Origin: Candidatus Manganitrophus noduliformans
GTDB taxonomy: Bacteria; Nitrospirota; Nitrospiria; SBBL01; Manganitrophaceae
Reading direction: 5' to 3'
Assembly (NCBI RefSeq): GCF_012184425.1
Contig: NZ_VTOW01000003.1
Span: forward strand, 62,001-126,000
DNA: 64,000 nucleotides
The position numbers and the translations under genes are program-made. The notes beneath the pieces are model-generated. The model saw only the letters and a program-made list of their open reading frames with translations, had not been told where the DNA came from and did no database searches. Positions 16,444-25,537 of this stretch are shown here, in pieces (position 1 is the first letter of the stretch; each line of letters opens with the position of its first letter).

Positions 16444-16847
16444 AATGGTTTTTGCAGATAAGTGCTGTGATGATGGTTTTTGTATCGGGTGCATCCTTTG
16501 CGAACGCCGCTGTGGTTGATGATCTGTTGGGACAATATCAGACGCAGGTCGGCGGCGCTTTCAGCGCGGAGGAGGGGAAGGCGGCATGGAACCGCTTAAT
16601 CCCCGATGCGAAAACGGGGGAGGAGCGAAGTTGCGCCGGCTGCCACGGGAGCGATCTGCGTCGCGTCGGAAAGCATCTCCAAACCGGAAAGCCGATCGAC
16701 CCGATGGCCCCGTCGGTCAACGCCAAGCGGCTGACCGACCCGAAATTTGTCGAGAAGTGGTTCAAGCGTAATTGCCAATGGACGCTGGGGCGGGAGTGCA
16801 CTCCCAAAGAAAAGGGGATGTTTCTGACATTTATCCAACATCAGTAA
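16440..16847 (+). CDS. SHP-like monohaem cytochrome c (DUF1924)
   Basis: A 135-residue periplasmic protein with a signal peptide cleaved near ANA (about 21-24) and one haem site CAGCH at 65-69. The following blocks, GKHLQTGKPIDPMAPSVN and KWFKRNCQWTLGRECTPKEKG, are the DUF1924/SHP hallmark. In the Rhodobacter protein SHP the haem can bind oxygen and other small ligands and is reduced by a di-haem cytochrome. The gene starts inside the stop region of the cytochrome b gene. Two extra cysteines (in RNC and REC) may form a disulfide. Confidence 0.85.
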   Translation: MKWFLQISAVMMVFVSGASFANAAVVDDLLGQYQTQVGGAFSAEEGKAAWNRLIPDAKTGEERSCAGCHGSDLRRVGKHLQTGKPIDPMAPSVNAKRLTDPKFVEKWFKRNCQWTLGRECTPKEKGMFLTFIQHQ

Positions 16848-16880
16848 CGCGAATTTACACCACTGCGAAAGGAGACTATA

Positions 16881-17444
16881 ATGAAAACGTCGACTTGGAT
16901 GGTCCTTGTGATCGGCGGATTATTTCTCATCGCCGGTTATTGGCGTGCAATGGCAGGTGAAGAAAAAATGGGAGAGCGGCTGATGGGAAGCGCCTCGCGC
17001 TCCGAAGTAATCCCGATCTCCAATGATCTTTATACGAAAGAGTGCGGCGCCTGCCACCTCGCCTATCCTCCCGGCCTGCTTCCGGCGCGCTCCTGGGAAA
17101 AGTTAATGAACGGCCTCTCTGATCATTTCGGAGACAACGCGGAGCTCGCCCCGGAGGATCAGAGCGCCCTTACCGATTACCTTGTGAAAAATGCGGCCGA
17201 TCGCTCAGGACAGAAACGTTCCGCGAAGGTGGTCCGCTCCTTGAAAAACGAAGAGGCGCCGCTTCGAATCTCGGAGGTTCCCTACATCGTCCGCAAACAT
17301 TACGAGATTCCCTCCCGATTGATTCAAGGGAATCCCAAAGTAAAGAGCCTCAGCAACTGCAACGCCTGCCACAAGCGGGCCGAGTCGGGCGCTTTCAACG
17401 AACACGACGTCTCTATCCCCGGCCACGGTGTGTGGGATGATTAG
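16881..17444 (+). CDS. Di-haem cytochrome c (DHC type)
   Basis: A 187-residue exported protein. An N-terminal helix (about 6-25) is a signal peptide or anchor. Haem sites are CGACH at 55-59 and CNACH at 160-164, separated by LPARSWEKLMNGLSDHFGDN, which is typical of the DHC family. In Rhodobacter DHC is the electron donor to SHP; the same adjacency is present here. AAAGGAG precedes the ATG. The final codons overlap the PepSY gene by 8 bp, consistent with one operon. Confidence 0.87.
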   Translation: MKTSTWMVLVIGGLFLIAGYWRAMAGEEKMGERLMGSASRSEVIPISNDLYTKECGACHLAYPPGLLPARSWEKLMNGLSDHFGDNAELAPEDQSALTDYLVKNAADRSGQKRSAKVVRSLKNEEAPLRISEVPYIVRKHYEIPSRLIQGNPKVKSLSNCNACHKRAESGAFNEHDVSIPGHGVWDD

Positions 17445-17766
17445 TCGGTCTGTTCCGTCTGAACGAGGCGCCTGGTTCAATGTTATCGTCTTCGTCGTTT
17501 TGATCCTGTTCCCAGGGGGCGCCCTTGCCGACGGCGATCACGACAGGGCCAAGCAGCTCAAAGAGGCCGGTGAAATCCTCTCGCTGGAGCAGGTGATTGA
17601 AAGGGCCAAGAGGGATCATCCCGGCCAGCTTCTTGAAGCCGAGCTGGACGAAAAGAAGGGACGGTTCATTTACGAGTTGGAGCTGCTCGACGAGGAGGGG
17701 ATTGTCTGGGAGTTGAAGTACGATGCAAAGAGCGGGGAGCTGCTGAAGGAAAAGCAGGAGCATTGA
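17437..17766 (+). CDS. PepSY-domain periplasmic protein
   Basis: A 109-residue protein with a hydrophobic N-terminal signal (about 10-27) ending in ALADG. A single PepSY-like unit follows: ILSLEQVIERAK, then LLEAELDEKKGRFIYELELLD and YDAKSGELLKEK. PepSY modules are inhibitory or sensory and are often encoded beside two-component systems and membrane cytochromes. The start at ATG 17437 overlaps the DHC gene; a GTG at 17428 is a possible alternative. It lies 3 bp before the response regulator, so it may give an envelope signal to the kinase encoded after it. Confidence 0.78.
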   Translation: MISRSVPSERGAWFNVIVFVVLILFPGGALADGDHDRAKQLKEAGEILSLEQVIERAKRDHPGQLLEAELDEKKGRFIYELELLDEEGIVWELKYDAKSGELLKEKQEH

Positions 17767-17769
17767 TCG

Positions 17770-18435
17770 GTGAGACTCTTGATCGTCGAGGATGACGCGG
17801 CGCTCTGCCGGCGGCTGAAAGCGGATTTGGCGCAGGCCGGATTCGCCGTCGATACGGCCGACAATGGCGTCGATGCGCAGTTCATGGGGAGCGAAGAGCC
17901 GTATGACGTCATTGTCCTCGATTTGGGACTGCCGGGCCGTCCCGGTTTGGAGGTCCTCAAAAACTGGCGCGCCGGAGGGAATCATGTTCCGGTGATTATC
18001 CTCACCGCGCGGGACGCCTGGCATGAGAAGGTCGAGGGGTTCAAGGCGGGGGGAGATGATTACCTCGCCAAACCGTTCCATACCGAAGAGTTGGTGGCCC
18101 GGATCAATGCCTTGATCCGCCGGACAAATGCAAAGGTGGGGGGGCGGTTGTCTCTGAAGGATCTGACCCTCGACGAGGAGCGCCAATGCCTCCTCACGCC
18201 GGAGGGCCGGTCGGTAGAACTGAGCGGGGTGGAGTTTCGCCTGCTTCGATATTTTATGACGCACCCCAATGCCATCTTGTCCAAAACCCGCCTCACGGAA
18301 CATGTCTACGATTTCGACTCGGAGAAGGAGAGCAATGTGATCGAGGTCTATGTCAACCGGCTGCGCCGGAAGATCGGCAAAGAGTGGATCGAGACCCGGC
18401 GCGGCCAGGGATACGTCTTGAGAGTCCCGGATTAA
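17770..18435 (+). CDS. OmpR/PhoB-family response regulator
   Basis: A 221-residue DNA-binding regulator. The receiver domain has LIVEDDAAL at the start, D51 in IVLDLGLPG as the phosphorylation site, and K in YLAKPF. The C-terminal winged helix has LSGVEFRLLRYFM, SNVIEVYVNRLRRKI and RRGQGYVL. It starts with GTG 17770 just after the PepSY gene and shares 1 bp with the kinase gene. It probably controls the cytochrome operon it belongs to; no binding site could be identified. Confidence 0.92.
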   Translation: MRLLIVEDDAALCRRLKADLAQAGFAVDTADNGVDAQFMGSEEPYDVIVLDLGLPGRPGLEVLKNWRAGGNHVPVIILTARDAWHEKVEGFKAGGDDYLAKPFHTEELVARINALIRRTNAKVGGRLSLKDLTLDEERQCLLTPEGRSVELSGVEFRLLRYFMTHPNAILSKTRLTEHVYDFDSEKESNVIEVYVNRLRRKIGKEWIETRRGQGYVLRVPD

Positions 18436-19826
18436 TGCGCTCCCTCCAGTCGCGTCTTACCGCCGGCCTCATCGTCAGCTTGGTCCTCCTTTTTCTTCTC
18501 CAATGGTGGATCGTCGGCGCCGCCATTCGGTCTCTCACGGAAAGCTACGTCGTATCGCGGCTTCGACACGACACGGAGAATATTCTCGCGGCGTTACTCA
18601 TCAGCGAAACCGCTTCTCCTTCCCTCGATCCGGAACGGATCGATCCAGTCTACAAAAGGGTCTTTTCAGGCCATTATTACCAAATTCGCCTTGGGGAAAC
18701 CGAGCTTCGGTCCAGATCGTTGTGGGATCAGGCGCTTTCCATCCCTCCGGTTGCGCCGGGGGACCGAACCACGCTCCACGCCGCCGGGCCGCAGGGGCAG
18801 CCCTTGCTCCTATCGGTCAGCGGGTTTAAAAAGCAGGATCGGGAGGTGGCGATCGCCGTTGCCGAGGACCTCTCGGCGGTGGAGGCCGACTTCCGGCGAT
18901 TTCAGCTTTTATACGGTCTGGTCTCCGCCGCCATTCTGGGAATCCTCATCCTTGCTCAAAGGAGGTTGATTGTGGCCGGGTTGGCGCCGCTCGAGAAGGT
19001 GCGCCGAGAGATCCTTTCCCTCGAACGGGGAGAGATCGGTCGGCTTCGGGAAGAGGTCCCCGGCGAAGTGCAACCGCTGATCCGAGAGATCAATCGATTA
19101 CTGGAAGCGATGCACCAGCGGCTTCAGCGCTCGCGCAACGCATTGGGGAATGTGGCCCACGCGCTCAAAGGGCCGTTGACCCTCTTGATGCAACTGGCCG
19201 ACCGCGAAGAGATAAAGAGATCGCCGGCGCTGCAAAAAGAATTGAGGGAGCAAACGGAGACGATCCGTCATTTGCTCGAGCGGGAACTCAAGCGGGCCCG
19301 GTTGGCGGGGAGGGCGCAGCCGGGGAAACCGCTGGCCCTCGCAGAAGAGATCCGCCACCTGGTCGGCGCGCTCAAACAAATCTATCATGAGAAACGGCTT
19401 ACGATTGAATGGTCGGTTCCGACCGAACGGGTGGTCCTAGGCGACCGTGAGGATATGCTGGAGCTGTTGGGGAATCTTCTCGATAATGCTTGCAAGTGGG
19501 GCCGCCGGAGAGTGATGCTCCTCCTGGAGCAGGGAACGGACGGGGGGGTGCTGATCTCCGTCGAAGACGACGGCCCCGGCTGTCCGCCGGAAGGGCTTCA
19601 GCGCCTCTCCGACCGAGGGGTCCGGATCGATGAATCGGCCGTCGGACATGGGCTGGGGCTTGCCATCGTAAAGGAGATTGTGACGCAGTATTCGGGAGAA
19701 ATTGGTTTCGGACGCTCCGAGCGGCTGGGAGGATTTCTCGTCCGGGTCAAGCTCCCTCCTTTTCGTCGTGATTCGGTGAGCGCCGCTCCGACCGGGAAGA
19801 TCGCCCCCGACGTTATCGATAGTTAA
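18435..19826 (+). CDS. Membrane histidine kinase of the PhoQ/QseC type
   Basis: A 463-residue inner-membrane sensor. Two helices (about 10-32 and 160-182) enclose a periplasmic domain of about 130 residues. A HAMP-like linker follows, then HisKA with H242 in [10 protein letters not shown] and an ATPase domain with [17 protein letters not shown] and [12 protein letters not shown] 18435 overlaps the regulator stop (TAATG). The layout is the usual one for QseC/PmrB-type sensors of cations or envelope state. Its last 14 bp overlap the convergent yajQ gene. Confidence 0.9.
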   Translation: MRSLQSRLTAGLIVSLVLLFLLQWWIVGAAIRSLTESYVVSRLRHDTENILAALLISETASPSLDPERIDPVYKRVFSGHYYQIRLGETELRSRSLWDQALSIPPVAPGDRTTLHAAGPQGQPLLLSVSGFKKQDREVAIAVAEDLSAVEADFRRFQLLYGLVSAAILGILILAQRRLIVAGLAPLEKVRREILSLERGEIGRLREEVPGEVQPLIREINRLLEAMHQRLQRSRNALGNVAHALKGPLTLLMQLADREEIKRSPALQKELREQTETIRHLLERELKRARLAGRAQPGKPLALAEEIRHLVGALKQIYHEKRLTIEWSVPTERVVLGDREDMLELLGNLLDNACKWGRRRVMLLLEQGTDGGVLISVEDDGPGCPPEGLQRLSDRGVRIDESAVGHGLGLAIVKEIVTQYSGEIGFGRSERLGGFLVRVKLPPFRRDSVSAAPTGKIAPDVIDS

Positions 19827-20307
19827 GAAACTGCAGATCCAGTCCAAAGTCTTGTGACTTCAAAAAAGTGATGACCGACTGAAGCTCGTCTTTGCTCTTG
19901 CTTTGGACCCGGACCTGGTCTGCCTGGATCTGGGCTTGCACTTTGAACTTGCCGTCCCGGATCGCTTTGCTGATTTCCTTGGCCTTCTCCGAGGGGATCC
20001 CTTGCTGAAGGGAGATCTTCTGCCGGACGGCCCCGCCGAGCGCCTTTTCGACTTTCTCGTAAACCAACGCCTTGAGCGAGACATTCCGTTTTACCAGCTT
20101 CGTCTGTAAGACATCGAGGACCGCTTTGAGCTTGTACTCGTCTTCGGAGGTGACGATCAGCTCTTTTTCCTCTTCCAGCCGAATCTCGCTTTTGCTTCCT
20201 TTCAGATCGAAGCGCTGGCGGACTTCCTTCATCGCCTGCTCGACGGCGTTTTTGACTTCCTGTATGTCAATCTTCGAAACCACATCAAATGAGCTCGTCT
20301 CCGCCAT
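19813..20307 (-). CDS. yajQ: YajQ-family nucleotide-binding protein
   Basis: A 164-residue protein matching the family along its whole length: [31 protein letters not shown], and the C-terminal [17 protein letters not shown]. YajQ proteins bind cyclic di-GMP in some bacteria and modulate transcription factors; roles elsewhere are unclear. Its 3' end overlaps the convergent kinase gene. A good AAAGGAGT site precedes the ATG. Confidence 0.94.
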   Translation of the reverse strand: MAETSSFDVVSKIDIQEVKNAVEQAMKEVRQRFDLKGSKSEIRLEEEKELIVTSEDEYKLKAVLDVLQTKLVKRNVSLKALVYEKVEKALGGAVRQKISLQQGIPSEKAKEISKAIRDGKFKVQAQIQADQVRVQSKSKDELQSVITFLKSQDFGLDLQFLNYR

Positions 20308-20437
20308 GGAATACTCCTTTCTTTCGATGAATGGGTGATCAGAGGAAGTTGCGGGATTCTTAAATGAAGATCATTCCCAATGATAAAGGGAGATGGCTTC
20401 AAAATACAATGGGCAGGATCGGATTGTCAATGGCGGT

Positions 20438-20520
20438 TGTAGGGGCGACGCGTGCGTCGCCCGGACGGAATCGGACGGATCAGAAGAAACCGAGGGCGAG
20501 TCACAGCCCCGCCCCTCTAC
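20438..20520. repeat. Composite palindromic (REP-like) element
   Basis: A near-perfect palindrome (GGGCGACGC at 20443-20451, GCGTCGCCC at 20454-20462) is followed after about 30 bp by a second, looser hairpin (20494-20520). The outer ends are inverted: GTAGGGGC at 20439-20446 and GCCCCTCTAC at 20511-20520. The structure resembles dispersed double-hairpin intergenic repeats. Its right end supplies the stop codon of the CheY-like gene. Confidence 0.65.
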
Positions 20521-20903
20521 CCCCGGGATTCGAATTCTTTTAAGATTTCAAGGACCCTCTCCGCCAGTTTCTGGGGCGAGAAGGGTTTGGTGAGATATTC
20601 GAGGGCGCCCGCATTTTCACCCCGCTCCTTCGCCGAGGGATCGCCGCGGGCGGTCAACATGATAATCGGAATGTGGGAGGTTTCCTGGTTGGCCTTCAGC
20701 CGTTGGCAAGCTTCAAATCCGTTCATCTTCGGCATCATCACATCGAGCAGAATGAGATCGGGCCTCTCGGAAACGGCTTTTTCGATCGCTTCGACGCCGT
20801 TTCCCGCTTCGACCGTCTCAATCCCGCAGAACTTCAACTTGATCTGGATGAGCTGACGGACGAACTCTTCATCATCGACGATCAATACTTTTTTAGGATT
20901 CAT
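20517..20903 (-). CDS. CheY-like response regulator (receiver only)
   Basis: A 128-residue single receiver domain: VLIVDDEEF, D54 in LILLDVMMPKMNG, T in IMLTARGD and K in YLTKPFSP. No output domain, so it acts through protein contacts. Its ATG overlaps the stop of the large hybrid kinase as ATGA, which makes that kinase the probable phosphodonor. The last residues (FESRG) and the TAG stop lie at the edge of a palindromic repeat, so the natural C-terminus may have been altered by the repeat. Confidence 0.9.
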   Translation of the reverse strand: MNPKKVLIVDDEEFVRQLIQIKLKFCGIETVEAGNGVEAIEKAVSERPDLILLDVMMPKMNGFEACQRLKANQETSHIPIIMLTARGDPSAKERGENAGALEYLTKPFSPQKLAERVLEILKEFESRG

Positions 20904-23900
20904 GTGCGAACCCGGTCTAGCGACATCGTGCAATTGCCTCCTTGCTCCTGCGCGTTTTTGAGCGCATTGCTTGCATGAATGATCATCCTTTCGGCGGTAT
21001 CGGCGTCGTCGAAGAAGGTGGCGGTTCCGATGCTCACCGTGACCATTTCAATGCTCTGTTTTCCGGGGATGGAGAAGTCGTAACTCTCCACAAGACGCCT
21101 CAGCTTTTCGGCGGCCATCTTCGCCGACTCGCGGGTTGTCTCCGGCATCATCAGGATGAAGGTGCTTCCGCCCCCCCGGCAGAGCGGGTTGGACGACCGC
21201 GTATTCCTTCTGTAGATGATGGCGATCTCGCGGAGGACATGATTTCCCGCTTCGGTTCCATAGCGGCGGTTGAAGAGGCGGAACTGGTCTACATTCGAGA
21301 TGAGAATGGAAAAAGGGCGCTTGTAGCGGAACGCCCGGTTGACCTCATCCGCGAGGCGGTTGTTCAAATAGCGTTCATTGTAAAGACCGGTGAGGCCGTC
21401 GATCATCTTGGCCTTGTCGGGATAGAGCTTCTCGAATTTCCGGACCTCCTGAATCAGCGTCTCCTTGAGGGAAGGGTTCTTGTAGATGATCTCGCGGACC
21501 TGACCGTCCAGAATCTGTTTCTCTTCCGCGGTAAGCTCTCTCGAAGCAAAGAGGATGATCGGGATGTTCCGGGCGGTCGGATGCTGCTTGAGGCGATGGA
21601 TGGTTTCAATGCCGGAGATGTTGTTCAGCATCAGGTCGAGCAGAATCAGGTCGGGTTGGATTTCGACCGCCAAAGCGATCCCTTCTTCACCGTTGTTGGT
21701 CTTGATCACCCCGAAGCGCTCTTCATCCAAGATCGATCCGATCTGTTCCATGACGACGGTATCTTGTTCGATCACCAGGAAGTTGATCGGCTTGCGGATC
21801 ACCGATTGGGTGATGCTGTATTTTTTCAGGCTGTCGATGAGTCCCTTGCGATTGATCGGCTTGGTGAAATAATCGACCGCGCCGAGGCTGAATCCGAGCG
21901 TCGGATTCTCCACGATCGAAACGATGATCACCGGAATATCTTTGGTGGTGGGGAGCGTTTTCAGTTTCTTGAGCACTTCCCACCCGTCGATTCGCGGCAG
22001 CATGATATCGAGGGTAATGGCGAACGGCTTGATCTCCTGCGCCTTCTCGATGGCGTCCTGTCCGTCATAAGCATGGACGACGGCGTAGCCCTCTTGGGTC
22101 AGATAAAGGGCGAGCAATTTTGCGACGGCGGGATCATCCTCGACGACCAGAATACGGGGCCGGTCCTCTTCGGCCCCTTCCGAAAGGCCGGGTATGTTGA
22201 GAATCGCATCGGCCCTGGCCGTCAATTCCGAGGAGCTGAATGTCTGGATCGGCGGGGGTTGCACGTCGCGCTCCTCCGGGATCGGGATGGAGACCCGGAA
22301 GGTGCTTCCGGAGCCCGATCGGCTCTCCACCTGGATCTCCCCCCCCAGGATATCGACGAAACGCTTGGTGATCGCCAGGCCGAGTCCCGTGCCGGGGTAA
22401 TCCCGCGTGTAGGAACCGTCGATCTGCTGGAACTCATCGAAGATTTTGCTCAGCGCGTGGGTCGGGATGCCGATGCCGGTATCCCGGATCGATATCTCGA
22501 TCGCCCGGGCGCGTCCCAGGCGTCCGGCGCGGACCTGGAGCTGGACGGAGCCCTTCGCCGGGGTAAACTTGATGGCGTTTCCAAGAATATTCAAAAGAAT
22601 CTGTTTGACCTTTCCCTCGTCGGTGTAGACCATATCGACCCCTTCATCGACGGAGAGGTCAAAATGGAGCCCCTTCTTGTAGGTCATCGGAATCACCGTC
22701 TGCTGGATCGTTTCGAGAAGGGAGCGAAGGCTGAAGAGGTGGGGATGGATCTCCATCTTGCCCGCTTTGATTTTTGAGAGGTCGAGCAGGTTGTTGATGA
22801 TCTCCAGGAGGTGCTGGCCGCTGGTGTTCATGTTGCGGACGTAGGACTCCTGATCGGGGGACAACGCTCCGGCCAGCCGGTCGAGCAGGATCTCCGAGAA
22901 GCCGATGATCGAGGTGAGGGGGGTGCGCAATTCGTGTGAGACGTTCGAGAGAAACTCCGATTTGATCCGGTCCATCTCCATCAGTTTCTCGACGGTCTCC
23001 TGCTCCTTTTGGAAAAGATGGGCATTTTCCACCGCGGTTCCGACCTGATTTCCGATGGAGGAGAGAAGCTGGAGATCTTGCGCGGTAAAGCTGCGGGCGG
23101 TGCGGCTCGCGAGGGTGAAGGCGCCGATGATCTTGTTTTTCGACTGAACCGGAAAGACGATCAGCGTTTGGTATCCCGCGTTGATTAACGGATTGGTCGT
23201 TTCGGAAACATCGGCCTGCTCCAAGATGACCGGGGCCCGGGTGTCGACGACTTCCAGGGAGATCTGCAGATTTCCGGCGGCGTGAAGCTCATTCAACAAA
23301 GGGGAGGAGATGCCGAAATGGCTCTTCATCACCAGCCGGCTCTCCGAGGGATTGAAGATTTCAACATAACCCGATTCGAATCCCGTGACCTCAATCACCT
23401 TCTCCAGTGTGGTATCGAGCAGCCCCTGAAGCTCCAGCGACTGATTCGCGGTGGTCGCGATCTGATTGAGCGCTTGAAGCTCCCGCGTCCGGGAGAGGAC
23501 CTTGTGCTCCAAGGTCGCATACGATTCGGAGAGTTTTTCCGCCATCTCGTTGAACTTGTCGGCCAGCGCTTCGATCTCATCGTCCGTTTTGACCTGGAGG
23601 CGATAGCCGAGATCTCCCTTCCGGATATGCTCGGCCCCCTCGTGCAGAAGGAGAAGCGGCCGAACGAGTTTTCCGGCGACAACGAAGCCGAGGGCGCCGG
23701 TGAAGCCGACCAGAAGCGATCCGTAAAGGAAGACGGTCCGAATAAGGGACTGGACCGGCTCATACGTCTCTTTCGGCTCCTGCCGGATGAAGCTGTGCCA
23801 CTGCTTTCCCCCCTTTGAAGAGACCAGTTGATTCACCGCCGACACCGGCGCAAAACCGACGATCGAATTGGTCCCGCCGTGGCCGTCATTTTGGGCGGTC

Positions 23901-24703
23901 ATCCACCCGGAACGATCTTCGGTGATCCGCTGCAGCAGGACCGGATCGGCGACATGACTTCCTGTCGGAAGGATCGGGCAGATCAGGACCACGCCGGAGG
24001 AGTCGATGAGCATCGCATGGCCCGTCGAGCCGAACCGGATCGGATAGATGAACGGCTGCAAAAAGGGTTTGAGATGGAGGGTGGCTTTTAAGATCCCTAA
24101 AAATTCCCCCGACTCTTTGTGGAGAACCGGCATGGCGATGTCAAAGAGAAAGTCGGTGGCGTCCTGATCGTGCTGGTAGAGCGCTCCGATGTAGACCGCT
24201 CCCTTCTCCCCCCGCGCGCTCTCTTTCCACCAGATTTCGTCGGCGAGAAATGAGCTGTTTGCCGGTGCCGCGGCGGAAGAGGCGATTTGCTGGCCGACAT
24301 TGTTGGTAATGATCAAAGACTGAAGGACCGCTTGCGTTTCCGGAAGGCGCATGGCGCGATTCAGAAAGGCGGAAACTTTCGGGTCCGACGGGATCGTGGG
24401 AAGGGCGGCTTGGGCGGCGGTTCCTTTGGGAGCGGGGCTCAGCGCATTTTGAAGGGCTTCTTGAATCTCGATCGAATCGCCGAGAAAATGAAGTTCGGCG
24501 ATCTCTTTCTGGACGCCGAGATCGGTTTTGCTGGCCGCTTCCTTCGCAAGCCCTTCGAAGTTGTTTCCGATCGCTTTGCGAAGCTCTGTCGTTCCTCTCC
24601 AGGATGTGACGATCAGACCGAGAAGAACGGGGAGGATGGCCATGATGACCATCGCTGAAACGATTTTTTTTCGCAGTCCCGTCTTTCTCGACGTATCGAC
24701 CAA
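20900..24703 (-). CDS. Large hybrid sensor kinase: dCache-HAMP-GAF-HisKA-HATPase-REC-REC-degenerate GGDEF
   Basis: A 1267-residue inner-membrane protein. A helix at about 13-32, a dCache-like periplasmic domain (about 40-325) and a second helix are followed by HAMP (345-400) and GAF (430-570). HisKA has H590 in SNVSHELRTPLTSI, and the ATPase domain carries GNAIKF and GTGLGLAI. Two receiver domains follow (about 850-965 and 970-1090), then a GGDEF-type domain (about 1100-1260) beginning MIDGLTGLYNERYL. The catalytic GGDEF motif reads GGSTF, so cyclic di-GMP synthesis is unlikely. The second receiver has IEQD where the first has VEDD. The start is TTG 24703 behind GAGGAG; other codons are possible. 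A promoter lies at 24730-24758. Its closest relative in the window is the kinase at 32305-34806. Confidence 0.85.
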   Translation of the reverse strand: MVDTSRKTGLRKKIVSAMVIMAILPVLLGLIVTSWRGTTELRKAIGNNFEGLAKEAASKTDLGVQKEIAELHFLGDSIEIQEALQNALSPAPKGTAAQAALPTIPSDPKVSAFLNRAMRLPETQAVLQSLIITNNVGQQIASSAAAPANSSFLADEIWWKESARGEKGAVYIGALYQHDQDATDFLFDIAMPVLHKESGEFLGILKATLHLKPFLQPFIYPIRFGSTGHAMLIDSSGVVLICPILPTGSHVADPVLLQRITEDRSGWMTAQNDGHGGTNSIVGFAPVSAVNQLVSSKGGKQWHSFIRQEPKETYEPVQSLIRTVFLYGSLLVGFTGALGFVVAGKLVRPLLLLHEGAEHIRKGDLGYRLQVKTDDEIEALADKFNEMAEKLSESYATLEHKVLSRTRELQALNQIATTANQSLELQGLLDTTLEKVIEVTGFESGYVEIFNPSESRLVMKSHFGISSPLLNELHAAGNLQISLEVVDTRAPVILEQADVSETTNPLINAGYQTLIVFPVQSKNKIIGAFTLASRTARSFTAQDLQLLSSIGNQVGTAVENAHLFQKEQETVEKLMEMDRIKSEFLSNVSHELRTPLTSIIGFSEILLDRLAGALSPDQESYVRNMNTSGQHLLEIINNLLDLSKIKAGKMEIHPHLFSLRSLLETIQQTVIPMTYKKGLHFDLSVDEGVDMVYTDEGKVKQILLNILGNAIKFTPAKGSVQLQVRAGRLGRARAIEISIRDTGIGIPTHALSKIFDEFQQIDGSYTRDYPGTGLGLAITKRFVDILGGEIQVESRSGSGSTFRVSIPIPEERDVQPPPIQTFSSSELTARADAILNIPGLSEGAEEDRPRILVVEDDPAVAKLLALYLTQEGYAVVHAYDGQDAIEKAQEIKPFAITLDIMLPRIDGWEVLKKLKTLPTTKDIPVIIVSIVENPTLGFSLGAVDYFTKPINRKGLIDSLKKYSITQSVIRKPINFLVIEQDTVVMEQIGSILDEERFGVIKTNNGEEGIALAVEIQPDLILLDLMLNNISGIETIHRLKQHPTARNIPIILFASRELTAEEKQILDGQVREIIYKNPSLKETLIQEVRKFEKLYPDKAKMIDGLTGLYNERYLNNRLADEVNRAFRYKRPFSILISNVDQFRLFNRRYGTEAGNHVLREIAIIYRRNTRSSNPLCRGGGSTFILMMPETTRESAKMAAEKLRRLVESYDFSIPGKQSIEMVTVSIGTATFFDDADTAERMIIHASNALKNAQEQGGNCTMSLDRVRT

Positions 24704-24729
24704 CGGCTCCTCGACGGAAAGTTTTCTAA

Positions 24730-24758
24730 AGTATACTCGAATGAATCCAACTTGTCAC
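24730..24758 (-). promoter_or_regulatory. Sigma-70-type promoter of the large hybrid kinase
   Basis: Read on the minus strand: GTGACA (24758-24753), 17-bp spacer, TATACT (24735-24730). Each box differs from consensus at one base. The predicted start of transcription is near 24723, about 20 bp before the TTG codon. Confidence 0.65.
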
Positions 24759-24830
24759 CTGATTTCCCTGTACTGGCGGGTGAGGAGAGAGGATCGGTCA
24801 GCGTCGATCCGGACCGAAGGGTCTGACGGG

Positions 24831-25493
24831 CTAGGGGGACTCGATGACCTCCGTTCCTTTCGGATATTTTACAGTAAAGACATCCTCCGAAAAACCTTTG
24901 TTGATTTGAATTCCTTCAAATGAAAAGGTCGAGACATTCCCGTTCCGTTCAAAGAGGGTCACCTTTTGAATGACCAATCCTTCCACTTGTGGAGAAGGGG
25001 CCACCGAGGCGACGACTTTGGTCAATTGCGATTTCTTGTTTTTCGGAATCAGGCGAAGCGCGATCGATTGATCCGACCGGGGTTCCTCTTCGATGGAGAT
25101 TTGGAAATCCTGCTCTAGGCGGCCGGCGCCGGAGAGAAGCTGGAGGGGGAGATGGCCGTCCGATTCCCCTCCGAGCCGGCTCTTCACGGCCTGTTGGTGT
25201 TCCGGGATATAGAAGAGAAGGCGCTCTCCGTCGACGACAATCTGCTGGCGGCTCGGCTCGTGATAATCCCACCGCATCTTTCCTTTCTTGAGGAAGAGTT
25301 TCCCTTTGGAGACGTAAGGGGTGTCGAAATCTTCGAAGCGGACCGATTGCACGAAGTCGGCCTGCAGGTCGTTGATCTTTTCGTACGCGCTCTGAATCTT
25401 GGCCGCTACGGCGGCGGGGTCTTCCTCGGCCGCGACGTGGGGAGCGAGGACGCAGAGGCTCAGCAGCGTCACAATGATCGATAAGATTTTCAC
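24831..25493 (-). CDS. lolA: Outer-membrane lipoprotein carrier LolA
   Basis: A 220-residue periplasmic protein with a signal peptide ending at VAAEE. The LolA fold is marked by INDLQADFVQSV, GKLFLKKGKMRWDYHEPSRQ, IVVDGERLLFYIPEHQQ and a C-terminal block with FSFEGIQINKGF. LolA shuttles lipoproteins from the LolCDE complex to the outer membrane, so the cell has a true outer membrane. The gene lies 44 bp after ftsK on the same strand and is the last gene of this unit. Confidence 0.9.
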   Translation of the reverse strand: MKILSIIVTLLSLCVLAPHVAAEEDPAAVAAKIQSAYEKINDLQADFVQSVRFEDFDTPYVSKGKLFLKKGKMRWDYHEPSRQQIVVDGERLLFYIPEHQQAVKSRLGGESDGHLPLQLLSGAGRLEQDFQISIEEEPRSDQSIALRLIPKNKKSQLTKVVASVAPSPQVEGLVIQKVTLFERNGNVSTFSFEGIQINKGFSEDVFTVKYPKGTEVIESP

Positions 25494-25537
25494 GGTTGTC
25501 CTTTCTCGGGGGGAGTTGCTCGATGCCTGCCCGTTCG

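Noticed and set aside
20942-22777. Long open frame on the plus strand opposite the hybrid kinase
   Set aside because: It mirrors the codon structure of the minus-strand kinase, has no recognisable domain and no ribosome-binding site.
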